The translations under genes and the position numbers were made by a program. The notes below the pieces were generated by a model. That model did not search any database and was not told the origin of the DNA. It saw only the letters and a program-made list of their open reading frames with translations. Of a stretch of DNA of 64,000 bases, positions 26,476 through 34,667 are shown piece after piece. Source of the stretch: Polyangiaceae bacterium (GTDB taxonomy: Bacteria > Myxococcota_A > Polyangia > Polyangiales > Polyangiaceae); the NCBI GenBank assembly GCA_016715885.1, contig JADJXL010000020.1, positions 744,001 to 808,000 of the forward strand, in the 5' to 3' direction. Position 1 is the first letter of the stretch; each line of letters begins with the position of its first letter.

Positions 26476-28614
26476 ATGAGGCACGGAAGAATTCTTGGGG
26501 TACTTGCAGCAGCGGGGCTCGTTGGCGTATGTGGGCAGGCCAATGCGGGCATCATCACGCAGAACACGGATACGACGAGCATCGCCGCCGGATCGGCAGT
26601 ATGCAACAATGGTATGGTGCATTTGGAAAATTCGTACTACCGAATTTTTAATCTGTCGAACCTCGGCATTACGTCGGGTGAGTTCAAGAGCGTGCAGATT
26701 GCCGTAGAAGCGGCGCAAGGAGGCCCGCAGCCGATCGAGCTGCGACTGCATACGCTGGCAGGCGTGCTCGATACGGCCAATTTGGTGCCCCTCGTCGCCC
26801 CGATCCCGGTGCAGGTGCAAGACCAGGCATCGCAACTGCTCACGATTCCAGTCATGCCCAATGCGTCGTTCAACACGAGCGACGAAGTGGTGGTGGAAAT
26901 CTTCGTTCCTAGCGGAATAGCGGGTGACGAGGTCTTCGTCATCGGTTCGAACACTGGTGGGCAAAGTGCTCCGTGTTACATTCGTGCGCCGGACTGTGGG
27001 GCCCCTCAGCCGGTTGACCTCGCCACGGTTGGGTTTGCCACCATGCACATCGTGATGAACGTCGACGTACGTTATTGCGGCGATGCCATTTCGGAAATGC
27101 CCGAAGCGTGTGACGACGGCAATGGAACGGAGGGCGACGGCTGCGATTCCAATTGCACCGCGAGCGCCTGTGGCAATGGCATCACGGCTCCGGACGAGGT
27201 GTGTGATGACGGCAACACCATCGACGACGATGGATGCGATTCCAATTGCACCGTGACCGCCTGCGGCAATGGTATCATGACGATGGGCGAAGCGTGCGAC
27301 GATGGCAATACGACCGAAGGCGATGGGTGCGACACCAATTGCACCGTGAGTGCCTGCGGCAATGGCATCACGGGCGGCGCCGAAGCCTGTGACGACGGCA
27401 ACATGATCGACGGTGACAATTGCGATTCCAACTGCACCGTGACCGCGTGTGGCAATGGCGTCGTGACGGACGGCGAAGCCTGCGACGACGGCAACATGCT
27501 GAACGGCGACGATTGCGACAACAATTGCACCGTGACCGCTTGCGGCAATGGCATCACGACGCGGGGCGAAGCGTGCGACGACGGAAACATGGTGAACGGC
27601 GATGACTGCGACAACAACTGCACCATACCCGGCTGTGGTAATGGCATCGTGACCGGGACCGAAGTCTGCGACGACGGCAATATGATCGACGGCGACACCT
27701 GCGATTCCAATTGCACGATCCCCGCCTGCGGCAATGGCATTACGGCCGGCGCCGAAGTCTGCGACGACGGCAATTTGGTCGACGGCGACAACTGCGATTC
27801 CAACTGCACCGTCACCGCCTGCGGCAATGGCATCATGACCGACGGCGAAGCGTGCGATGACGGCAATGACATCAACGGCGACACCTGCGATTCCAATTGC
27901 ACGGTCCCAGGCTGCGGCAATGGCATCGTCACCCCTGGCGAAGCGTGCGACGACGGCAATGACATCAACGGCGACACCTGCGATTCCAATTGCACGGTCC
28001 CCGGCTGCGGCAATGGCATCAAGGCCAATGACGAAGACTGCGACGACGCCAATGCCACCGAAGGCGACGGTTGCGACTCCAATTGCACCTTCACGGCCTG
28101 CGGCAACAACGTCATAAGCAACGGCGAAGAATGCGACGACGGCAATACCAACGACGACGACGGCTGCGATTCCAATTGCTCGGTTTCGGCTTGCGGCAAT
28201 GGCATCATGAACACGGGTGAAGAATGCGACGACGGCAATACCAACGACGGCGACAAGTGCGATTCCAATTGCACCGCGACGGGTTGCGGCAATGGCGTCA
28301 AAAGCAACGGCGAAGAATGCGATGACGGCAATCCCACCGACGGCGACGGCTGCGATTCCAATTGCACGGCCACGGCGTGCGGCAATGGCATTCAATCGGA
28401 CGGCGAAGGCTGCGACGACGGCAATACGAACGGTGGCGATGGCTGCGCAGCGGATTGCACCGTCGAACGCCCAGGCGATGACACCACGACGGCCGGCGGA
28501 TGCGATTGCGGCATCGCCGATGACACCGACCGCTCGACCTCGCGTGGCTTTGCACTCCTCAGCTTGCTCGGCTTGCTCGTCGGCCGCATCCGTCGGCGAC
28601 GACCAGCCGCGTAA
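26476..28614 (+). CDS. MYXO-CTERM surface protein with 15 Cys-rich (DUF4215) repeats
   Basis: A 712-residue exported protein. ATG 26476 follows TTGGAG at a good distance and gives a signal peptide (VLAAAGLVGVCGQANA). An N-terminal ~190-residue strand-rich domain is followed by 15 tandem units of 31 residues, each with ECDDGN-type start and GDxCDSNC plus ACGNG, i.e. the Myxococcus cysteine-rich repeat. DNA units are 93 bp each from 27109; units 9 and 10 are almost identical. The C-terminus has GCDCG, a hydrophobic helix (FALLSLLGLLVG) and RIRRRR, a MYXO-CTERM-type sorting signal predicted to be processed and anchored to the surface. Likely a large disulfide-stabilised stalk or adhesin. Confidence 0.9.
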   Translation: MRHGRILGVLAAAGLVGVCGQANAGIITQNTDTTSIAAGSAVCNNGMVHLENSYYRIFNLSNLGITSGEFKSVQIAVEAAQGGPQPIELRLHTLAGVLDTANLVPLVAPIPVQVQDQASQLLTIPVMPNASFNTSDEVVVEIFVPSGIAGDEVFVIGSNTGGQSAPCYIRAPDCGAPQPVDLATVGFATMHIVMNVDVRYCGDAISEMPEACDDGNGTEGDGCDSNCTASACGNGITAPDEVCDDGNTIDDDGCDSNCTVTACGNGIMTMGEACDDGNTTEGDGCDTNCTVSACGNGITGGAEACDDGNMIDGDNCDSNCTVTACGNGVVTDGEACDDGNMLNGDDCDNNCTVTACGNGITTRGEACDDGNMVNGDDCDNNCTIPGCGNGIVTGTEVCDDGNMIDGDTCDSNCTIPACGNGITAGAEVCDDGNLVDGDNCDSNCTVTACGNGIMTDGEACDDGNDINGDTCDSNCTVPGCGNGIVTPGEACDDGNDINGDTCDSNCTVPGCGNGIKANDEDCDDANATEGDGCDSNCTFTACGNNVISNGEECDDGNTNDDDGCDSNCSVSACGNGIMNTGEECDDGNTNDGDKCDSNCTATGCGNGVKSNGEECDDGNPTDGDGCDSNCTATACGNGIQSDGEGCDDGNTNGGDGCAADCTVERPGDDTTTAGGCDCGIADDTDRSTSRGFALLSLLGLLVGRIRRRRPAA
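27109..28470 (+). repeat. 93-bp tandem repeat array (15 units) inside the MYXO-CTERM gene
   Basis: Units start with TGT/TGC GAC GAC GGC AAT and recur every 93 bases exactly (27109 to 28411 is 14 x 93), with no frame-disturbing indel. Two central units (from about 27853) differ at very few bases, which suggests a recent duplication. The array is the DNA form of the 31-residue Cys-rich modules. Confidence 0.85.
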
Positions 28615-28734
28615 GGCTCGTCCACACATACGACGCGTTGCGACAATCACCACGTCTAGACGCGTAGCGTCATTATTGCTTCCCTGCCCCAAGGGCCACG
28701 CGTTGCCGCACGTGGGCTAACATGGCGCCCCTGC

Positions 28735-29607
28735 ATGAGCCGTTCCCCGGCAAACCCCGCGGCTGCGAAACTTCCGCCGCCTCCAAGCACACGCGCAAAG
28801 CGTCGGACGGCTCCGATCGGTCCTCCGCCGACCGATGTCAGCCTCGCCGAAGAGGTTGGAACGGGTTTTCTGAACGTCGCAGGCACCGTTGGCGGTATGG
28901 CCGTGCTTGGTTTTCAGATTCTGCGCAGGCTGCTCACGCTGCGGATCGACGGCGAAGAGGTGATGCGAAACCTCTACAAGATGGGGGTCAAGTCGATCCC
29001 GATCGTGATCGTCACGGCGCTTTTTACAGGCTCGCTCGTCGTGATTCAGGCCGCGCCGCTGGTCGTGCGCATCGGTGCACATGGGCTGCTCGGATGGGCC
29101 GCGGGCTTCAGCATTTTGCGCGAAATTGCACCGCTCTTGACCGCGCTCATGATCAACGGTCGCGTCGGCGCAAACAACACGGCCGAGCTTGGAACGATGG
29201 TCGTGACCGAGCAGATCGACGCACTACGCGTGCTCGCGATCGATCCCATCGCGTTTTTGATCGCGCCTCGTTTCATCGCGATGGTGGTCACGCTGTACTT
29301 GTCGACGATTTTCGCCGACACGCTGGCGCTCCTCGGAGCGTCCGTCGGTGGTTATGCGCTGCTCGGCGTGGAGCCCAAGACCTTTTACAACGGCGTCACG
29401 ATGGGCCTTCTCGGCGTGAACGACGTGCTCAGCGGAATCATCAAGAGCATCGTGTTCGGCATCGTGATTGGCTTATCGAGCTGCACCTACGGCCTCAGCG
29501 TGAAGGGCGGCGCACCTGGCGTGGGACGAGCGGTCAATGCCACGGTCGTCACGAGCGCTGCTGGGATCTTCGTCGTCGACTACTTCGTCTCGTTCACCCT
29601 CGACTGA
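28735..29607 (+). CDS. mlaE: MlaE-type lipid ABC transporter permease (first copy)
   Basis: A 290-residue inner-membrane protein of the MlaE/YrbE family, the permease of MCE-type phospholipid or lipid transporters. After a Pro-rich N-terminal extension of ~40 residues it has hydrophobic helices and the family block ILREIAPLLTALMINGRVGANNTAELGTMVVTEQIDALRVLAIDP, including the GR[VI]GA-x-x-[AT]-x-E-x-x-x-M element. It is 10 bases upstream of a second, different MlaE gene. With MlaF and MlaD (31.4-33.2 kb) it should form an envelope lipid transporter. Confidence 0.93.
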   Translation: MSRSPANPAAAKLPPPPSTRAKRRTAPIGPPPTDVSLAEEVGTGFLNVAGTVGGMAVLGFQILRRLLTLRIDGEEVMRNLYKMGVKSIPIVIVTALFTGSLVVIQAAPLVVRIGAHGLLGWAAGFSILREIAPLLTALMINGRVGANNTAELGTMVVTEQIDALRVLAIDPIAFLIAPRFIAMVVTLYLSTIFADTLALLGASVGGYALLGVEPKTFYNGVTMGLLGVNDVLSGIIKSIVFGIVIGLSSCTYGLSVKGGAPGVGRAVNATVVTSAAGIFVVDYFVSFTLD

Positions 29608-29617
29608 CGGGCTTGCG

Positions 29618-30469
29618 ATGCAATCGGCAAAAACTCCCGACAATGCCGCTGCAAACGCCAGCCATGAAGAACTGCCGGGCGAAGACGATCCGTCGTTCGT
29701 CGAAGCACTCGGTCGACAAGCGCTCGGCCTGATACGAACGGGCCTCGAGATCGCGTCAGTGCTCATCCGAACGATCTACTACTGCTTTCGCGGCCGCCCG
29801 GACGTCAAAGCCGTCATCAACCAGATGTTCGAGATCGGCAACCGATCGCTCGTTTTCCTCACCGTGGTGATGGGTTTCATCGGGATGATTTTGGTGCTCC
29901 AGGGCGGCCTTCAGCTCAAGCGCGTCTTGCCGGAATTCAGCATGGTGGGCGCGTCGTATCTCGAGCTGCTCATTCGCGATCTCGCCGCGACGATCGGGGG
30001 CCTCATGCTCGCCACGCGCGTAGGTGCGGGCATCGCTGCCGAAATTGGATCCATGGTCGTGACCGAACAGGTCGATGCGCTGCGCATGTGCGCCGCCGAT
30101 CCTATCGACTACCTGATCAAACCGCGCTTCATCGCCAGCATCGTGATGACCGTCGTGCTCATCATATGGGTGACGGCCATCGCGATTTTGACCGGCATGA
30201 TCACGGCCTACACCACGTTCGACGTCCTTCCTCGAACGTTTTTCAATCTGCAACTCGTCGACAAAGGCGACCTCATCGTGGGACTCGCCAAGTGCCTTGC
30301 GTATGGAGCGGCCGTTCCGATCGTCTCCGGACACTCGGGCCTCACCACGCACGGCGGCAGCGAAGGCGTAGGTTGGGCAACGACACGCGCCGTCGTAAAT
30401 ACGTCCCTCGCGGTCATCGCACTCGACCTCGTTCTTTCGGCCAGCGGGTACTTGATCTTCGGGCCCTGA
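29618..30469 (+). CDS. mlaE: MlaE-type lipid ABC transporter permease (second copy)
   Basis: A 283-residue MlaE family permease, starting at ATG 29618 (10 bases after the first copy's stop). Characteristic block: LIRDLAATIGGLMLATRVGAGIAAEIGSMVVTEQVDALRMCAADP. It is clearly a paralogue of the first copy but with low overall identity outside the block. E. coli MlaE works as a homodimer; mycobacterial YrbEA/YrbEB work as a pair of different permeases, so two genes in tandem suggest a heterodimer here. Followed closely (17 bases) by mutM. Confidence 0.93.
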   Translation: MQSAKTPDNAAANASHEELPGEDDPSFVEALGRQALGLIRTGLEIASVLIRTIYYCFRGRPDVKAVINQMFEIGNRSLVFLTVVMGFIGMILVLQGGLQLKRVLPEFSMVGASYLELLIRDLAATIGGLMLATRVGAGIAAEIGSMVVTEQVDALRMCAADPIDYLIKPRFIASIVMTVVLIIWVTAIAILTGMITAYTTFDVLPRTFFNLQLVDKGDLIVGLAKCLAYGAAVPIVSGHSGLTTHGGSEGVGWATTRAVVNTSLAVIALDLVLSASGYLIFGP

Positions 30470-30486
30470 TCGTTTGTCTTGGCCAT

Positions 30487-31401
30487 GTGCCGGAGCTCCC
30501 CGAAGTCGAACATTGCGCGCGACAGCTTCGCCGCTGGCTCGAAGGCCACATCATCGAGCGCGCGGAAGCCGACCCCACGCGTTTGCTTCGGGGGAAAACC
30601 ACCCCGAGATCCTTCGCCAAAGCTTTGTCGGGACGAACGGTCGTCAATGTGCAGCGGCGAGGCAAACACTTGCTGTTGCAACTGGACGATGATCGCTGCT
30701 TGCTCGCGCACCTGGGCATGAGCGGCAAGTGGGTTCGTCGATCGGCTGCGGATCCAGCGCCTCGATCATCCCGAGCGCGGCTGTTTCTTTCCGATTCGTC
30801 GGTCCTTCACGACGTCGATCCGCGCATGTTCGGGGTCCTGATGATCGTACCAAAGGACAAACTCGCGAAGTTGCCCGAGCTCCGCGATCTCGGCCCCGAT
30901 CCGCTCACGGATCGCGTCGATGCGGATGTCTTGCGTGCGGTTTTTGGAACATCACGCAGCCCGATCAAAGTGCTGCTCATGGACTCGTCGGTCATCGCCG
31001 GGCTCGGAAACATCCAAGCGACCGAGGCGCTCTTTCGAGCTCGGATTCACCCTGCCCGCCCGGCATCGAGTCTCACGCAGGAGGAGCTCACACGTCTCGC
31101 CAAAGGCATCACTGCATCGATCCGCCACACGCTCGCGGCGCAGGGACCCGACGAGGAGATCGTCTACTTGTCGGAACGAAGAGGCGCGTCCAATCCATTT
31201 CTCGCGTACGGGCGCGCGCGTGAACCTTGTCCGCGCTGCAAGACGCCACTGTTGAGCGTGACGCTTGGAGGTCGTACGACCGTGTATTGCCCGCGCTGCC
31301 AGCCTCTTTCTCCCCCTCTCCCTCATAGGGAGAGGGGGTCGGGGGGTGAGGCGTCGGGGGGTCAGGCTACTCGATCGGCCCCTCGGCGCGCCCGTGGATG
31401 A
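30487..31401 (+). CDS. mutM: formamidopyrimidine-DNA glycosylase, repeat-extended C-terminus
   Basis: Removes oxidised purines (8-oxoG, FapyG) from DNA and cuts the abasic site. GTG 30487 places Pro (PELPEVE) at position 2, the catalytic amine after removal of the initiator; other catalytic features are GKHLLL (K60), the H2TH region (LGNIQATEALFRARIHP) and the C4 zinc finger (C248, C251, C268, C271). Fpg proteins normally end right after the last zinc Cys. Here a further ~32 residues (31303-31398) are read from a hairpin repeat, ending in TGA at 31399-31401, so the 3' end overlaps the convergent mlaF gene by ~35 bases. Confidence 0.92.
   Translation: MPELPEVEHCARQLRRWLEGHIIERAEADPTRLLRGKTTPRSFAKALSGRTVVNVQRRGKHLLLQLDDDRCLLAHLGMSGKWVRRSAADPAPRSSRARLFLSDSSVLHDVDPRMFGVLMIVPKDKLAKLPELRDLGPDPLTDRVDADVLRAVFGTSRSPIKVLLMDSSVIAGLGNIQATEALFRARIHPARPASSLTQEELTRLAKGITASIRHTLAAQGPDEEIVYLSERRGASNPFLAYGRAREPCPRCKTPLLSVTLGGRTTVYCPRCQPLSPPLPHRERGSGGEASGGQATRSAPRRARG
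31312..31338. repeat. gene-end hairpin repeat, inside the mutM tail
   Basis: CCCCCTCTCCCT (31312-31323) pairs with AGGGAGAGGGGG (31327-31338) around CAT, a 12-bp stem. It is the same family as the hairpins at 34552 and 39.8 kb, followed by the GTCGGGGGGTGAGG part of the repeat. It lies at the junction of two convergent genes and is translated as the extra end of MutM. Confidence 0.8.
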
Positions 31402-32107
31402 ATTGCTGGATGACCGCGTCATCGACACGTTTGAACTCGTCCGGTGTGCCGATCATCCGGACAAACCCTTTGTAAAGCATCACGATGCGATCGGCGATGG
31501 AAAATATGCTCGCGAGATCGTGGCTCACGACGATGCTCGTCACACCGAGCGTATCGCTGAGCTCTCGGATGAGTTTGTCGACGCGCCTTGCGCTGACGGG
31601 ATCGAGGCTCGTGGTGGGTTCGTCGAAAAGAACGTATTGCGGATCGAGCGTCAGGGCGCGTGCGATCGCGACGCGTTTGCGCATGCCGTCGCCGAGCTCT
31701 GGTGGATAGCGGTTTGCAAACTCGGCCATGTGCACTTGTTCGAGCCGTTTTTGAGCTTCTCGCAGGGCTTCTTTCGGCTTCAAGCCTTTGTGTTTGCGCA
31801 GCGGCAGCGCGACGTTCTCCGCGCACGTCATCGAATCGAACAGCGTCGAGTGTTGGAAAACCATCGCGCATTTCATGCGCACCGGGTACATGCGCTCTTC
31901 GTCGAACCGGCTGATCTCTTCGCCGTCGAGCCAGATTTCGCCGGCGTCGGGATAGAGCAGCCCGACGAGGTGCTTGATGAGCACGCTTTTGCCGACGCCC
32001 GACTGGCCGATGATGAAAAACACCTCCCCGTCCTGCACGTCGAAGCTCACGTCTTCGATGACTTTTTTCGGGCCAAACGACTTGGCTAGGTGGCGGAACG
32101 AGATCAT
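31367..32107 (-). CDS. mlaF: MlaF-type lipid ABC transporter ATPase
   Basis: A 246-residue ATPase of the MCE/Mla lipid transporter class. Walker A GQSGVGKS (34-41), Q-loop VFQHSTLFDSMT, Walker B VLFDEPTTSLDP, and H-loop VVSHD (H196). The signature region reads ELGDGMRKRVAIARAL (137-152) where LSGGM is usual in the family, so the Ser and one Gly of the signature are replaced by Gly and Asp. The start at 32107 (ATG, MISFRHLAKSFGPKK) is chosen because it matches the family's N-terminus; the frame is open further upstream. It is divergent from mlaD (60 bp apart) and is not co-directional with the two mlaE genes. Confidence 0.9.
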   Translation of the reverse strand: MISFRHLAKSFGPKKVIEDVSFDVQDGEVFFIIGQSGVGKSVLIKHLVGLLYPDAGEIWLDGEEISRFDEERMYPVRMKCAMVFQHSTLFDSMTCAENVALPLRKHKGLKPKEALREAQKRLEQVHMAEFANRYPPELGDGMRKRVAIARALTLDPQYVLFDEPTTSLDPVSARRVDKLIRELSDTLGVTSIVVSHDLASIFSIADRIVMLYKGFVRMIGTPDEFKRVDDAVIQQFIHGRAEGPIE

Positions 32108-32167
32108 GCGAATCCGGCGCAGTGCGTCGTAACGACTGCGTGTGATCCTACGCGTAACTGAGGCATA

Positions 32168-33199
32168 GTGCGTGTCATGGCGAGCTCGCGTTCGATCGAG
32201 GTCAAAGTCGGCATTCTGATCCTTGCGGCCACCGTGCTGCTTGCAGTGTTCATCCTCGTCATGGGTGGGATCAACTTCGAGCCGAAGTACGTTCTTTTCG
32301 TCGACTTCGACAACCCTGGCGGTCTTCAGGCTGGCGCGCCGGTGAAGATTGCTGGTGTGAAGGTAGGTAAGGTCAGCGAGATCCAATATCGAGGTGGTGC
32401 GCCGAGCCCGAGCGGTACGCGACAAACGCTCGTGCGGATCAAAGTCGAGCTGGAGAAGAAATACCAGCCCGGCATCCACGACAACGCGGTCTTTTTCGTG
32501 ACTTCGGCGAGCGTGCTCGGCGAGCAGTACCTGGCGGTCGATCCGGGCAGCCCCGATCGCGAGGTGCTTGCTGAAAACGCGATCGTGCGCGGCATCGATC
32601 CACCACGTTTCGATCTGCTCGTCGCGGAGACCTACGAGCTGCTTCACGTCGCGACGACGGCGCTTCGAGGGAACAAGGACGAGATCGGCGTCATGCTGAA
32701 CGGTTTGTCACGTACGCTGAAAGGCACGGGCGACTACTTCGAGAAAAACGGCGGGCGGCTCGATCGCATCACGGCGAACGTCGAACAGATCACGGTCGAC
32801 ACGCAGGACACGGTGCGTGAAGCGAAGCAAAAGTACGTGGAGAATCCCGCGATCGATCGGATTCTCGTGAACGTGGATCACGCCACGGGTGCGCTGGCGA
32901 AAGATGCGCCGTCGCTGCTTGCCGATGCGAAGGAAACGATGTCGGCGGTCAAGCGCGTGAGTCAAACCGTTGGAGCTGAAAGCGAACAGGCGAAGTTGCG
33001 GCAGATGATGTCGGATCTTGCCGAGGTCGCGAAGAACACGAAGGGTCTGACGCAGGATGCGCAAGCGATTGCGTCGGGGGTGCGTCGGGGCAAAGGCACC
33101 GTGGGAGCGCTCGTGGCTGACGAACAGCTTTACGATGACCTCCAAGAGCTGGTGCGGGATCTGAAGCACAACCCATGGAAGTTTTTCTGGCGCGAGTGA
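32168..33199 (+). CDS. mlaD: MCE-domain substrate-binding protein (MlaD-like)
   Basis: A ~343-residue protein with an N-terminal membrane helix (VGILILAATVLLAVFILV) and an MCE domain (YVLFVDFDNPGGLQAGAPVKIAGVKVGKVSEI ... GEQYLAVDPG), followed by a long helical segment (160-343) like the tunnel-forming or needle regions of MCE proteins. It presents lipids to the MlaE/F complex from the periplasm. GTG 32168 has TGAGG just upstream; ATG 32177 is an alternative. It is divergent from mlaF, and separated from the two permeases by mutM and mlaF. Confidence 0.9.
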   Translation: MRVMASSRSIEVKVGILILAATVLLAVFILVMGGINFEPKYVLFVDFDNPGGLQAGAPVKIAGVKVGKVSEIQYRGGAPSPSGTRQTLVRIKVELEKKYQPGIHDNAVFFVTSASVLGEQYLAVDPGSPDREVLAENAIVRGIDPPRFDLLVAETYELLHVATTALRGNKDEIGVMLNGLSRTLKGTGDYFEKNGGRLDRITANVEQITVDTQDTVREAKQKYVENPAIDRILVNVDHATGALAKDAPSLLADAKETMSAVKRVSQTVGAESEQAKLRQMMSDLAEVAKNTKGLTQDAQAIASGVRRGKGTVGALVADEQLYDDLQELVRDLKHNPWKFFWRE

Positions 33200-33218
33200 T
33201 CGCGCGTGAAGGCTTCGA

Positions 33219-33437
33219 CTATTCCAATTCGACGAGCGGTTGACCTTCGGTGACCGATTGTCCTTCCGACACGAGGATGGCTTTGACGGTGCCCGAATCC
33301 TCGGATTCGACGGGCATTTCCATCTTCATGGACTCGAGGATGACGACGGTGGTGCCTTCGTCGACGGAGTCACCGACCTTGACTTCGATTTTCCAAACCG
33401 TGCCCGTGATGTGTGCCTTGATGTTTGCCATGGGCAC
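33219..33437 (-). CDS. stand-alone biotin/lipoyl-attachment domain protein
   Basis: A 72-residue protein that is essentially one biotinyl domain: GTVWKIEVKVGDSVDEG, then the modification motif ESMKME with the target Lys, and a second half ending in LVSEGQSVTEGQPLVELE. It could carry biotin for an acyl-CoA carboxylase or decarboxylase whose other subunits are elsewhere; none is nearby. It is convergent with mlaD (19 bp gap). The start is uncertain by two codons (ATG 33437 or 33431). Confidence 0.85.
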   Translation of the reverse strand: MPMANIKAHITGTVWKIEVKVGDSVDEGTTVVILESMKMEMPVESEDSGTVKAILVSEGQSVTEGQPLVELE

Positions 33438-33766
33438 GCGACGCTAGCGGAGCGCAGAATGGATGCCAAGTGGAGTGACGTCGATGCTGGAAATGGAGCT
33501 ATCGTCAAGCACGAAAGGGCACTTTGCGTGTTCTGAGCCGCTACGTCGACTTTGGATCGCGTAAACTTGCCCGAACGCTGGATCGGGAAGAAAATTCCGA
33601 AGCGACCCAATTGACACCCTTGGTCGGGGGTTGATACCGACAGGCGCCGCGATAATCTCACCCCAGCGGGTGTCCTCGGATAAGGTTCCGCCGATCTGAC
33701 TAGCAGTGGCGGTCCTCCTCCGGATAAGAATGGCGAGCGCGCAGCTTTTGAAGGAGCCACGACGTC
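33438..33766. other. intergenic region upstream of the coiled-coil gene
   Basis: About 330 bases without a credible gene between divergent genes. It contains two half-decent promoter blocks and a GC-rich stretch; a possible sigma-70-like promoter is noted separately at 33611. The final part (CTTTTGAAGGAGCCACGACGTC) is the ribosome binding site of the next gene. Confidence 0.5.
33611..33637 (+). promoter_or_regulatory. possible sigma-70-like promoter
   Basis: TTGACA at 33611-33616 and TGATAC at 33632-33637, separated by 15 bases, lie about 130 bases upstream of the coiled-coil gene. The spacing is shorter than ideal, so the call is weak. Confidence 0.25.
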
Positions 33767-34516
33767 ATGTCCGAACAGAAGGAAAGCTCGGTCCTGTTCT
33801 CCCTGAAGGAGCTGATGAGCCTCGAGGAGGACCGAATCAAGCAGGAGGAGGATGCGAAGGCGGCGGCTGTAGCCGCAGAAGCGCAGGCGAAAGCCGACGC
33901 TGAACGCCGCGCACGTGAAGAAGAAGAAGCCCGCATTCGGGCCGAAGAAGAACGGCGTCGCGACGACGAGCGCCGTGCTCGCGAAGAGGCCGCGCGCCTC
34001 GAAGCGATTCGTCAAGCCGAGGTCGAAAAGGCACGCGTCGAAGCCGAGCAGAAGGCTCGCCTCGAAGCGATGTCCGCGCAGCAAGAGCACGAGCGAAAGC
34101 TCGCAGCGCTGCAGCACGACGAGTCGAAGAAGAAGCTGCGCAAGACGCTGTATGGCGTCGTTGCCGCAGTGGTCGTGATCGGCGGCATCACGACGGGCCT
34201 GCTCATCAAGAAGAGTCAGGACGACGAGAAGGCGCGCATGGCGCTGGAGCAGCAAGCTCGTCAGGCCGAAGAAGAAAAGAAGAAGGCCGAAGAGCAAGCG
34301 AAAGCTCAACAAGCGAAGATCGACAGCCTGCTGTCGCAACTCTCGAGCGCCCAGGACGAAGCGACCCGCGCCAAACTCCAGAAGCAGCTCGACGAAGAGC
34401 GGGAGAAAGCAGCGGCAGCGAAGAAGGGTGTCGGCGGTCCGAGGCCCGCGGGTGGCGGTGGTCCGTCCCCGACATGCAAGTGCGCACCTGGCGATCCGCT
34501 CTGTAGCTGTCTCTGA
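33767..34516 (+). CDS. transmembrane coiled-coil protein with Cys-rich tail
   Basis: A 249-residue protein without a signal peptide. Residues ~15-120 form a highly charged coiled coil (Glu/Ala/Arg-rich), then a single membrane helix (TLYGVVAAVVVIGGITTGLLI, about 126-146), then a second charged coiled coil (to ~220), a Gly/Pro linker, and a C-terminal CKCAPGDPLCSCL with four Cys. AAGGAG ten bases before ATG 33767 is a strong ribosome binding site. The layout (cytosolic coil, one span, periplasmic coil, disulfide-capable tail) suggests an envelope-spanning structural protein. It has no recognised family. Confidence 0.75.
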   Translation: MSEQKESSVLFSLKELMSLEEDRIKQEEDAKAAAVAAEAQAKADAERRAREEEEARIRAEEERRRDDERRAREEAARLEAIRQAEVEKARVEAEQKARLEAMSAQQEHERKLAALQHDESKKKLRKTLYGVVAAVVVIGGITTGLLIKKSQDDEKARMALEQQARQAEEEKKKAEEQAKAQQAKIDSLLSQLSSAQDEATRAKLQKQLDEEREKAAAAKKGVGGPRPAGGGGPSPTCKCAPGDPLCSCL

Positions 34517-34537
34517 AAGCAGGCATGGGGGGCTCGC

Positions 34538-34593
34538 GCCTCACCCCCTAACCCCCTCTCCCCACGCGCCTACGGCGCGGCGGAGAGGGGGAA
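34538..34593. repeat. gene-end hairpin repeat
   Basis: CCTCACCCCCTAACC leads into the stem CCCCCTCTCC (34552-34561) paired with GGAGAGGGGG (34582-34591), with an inner GCGCC/GGCGC pairing in the loop. It lies 20 bases past the end of the coiled-coil gene and before pyrF. It belongs to the same family as the copies at 31312 and 39804-39889 and is also positioned as a terminator. Confidence 0.8.
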
Positions 34594-34667
34594 CTAGCTG
34601 CTCTGCCCCCCATACCCCCCGATTTGCCCTTGTTCCAATTGGGGCGGCGCTTTAGGACCCTCCCATC

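Noticed and set aside
26452..28692. 746-codon open frame antisense to the MYXO-CTERM gene (and another at 27072-28391)
   Set aside because: The frame is the complement of a 93-bp repeat whose length is a multiple of three, so a stop-free unit stays stop-free in all copies. It lacks a ribosome binding site and any domain.
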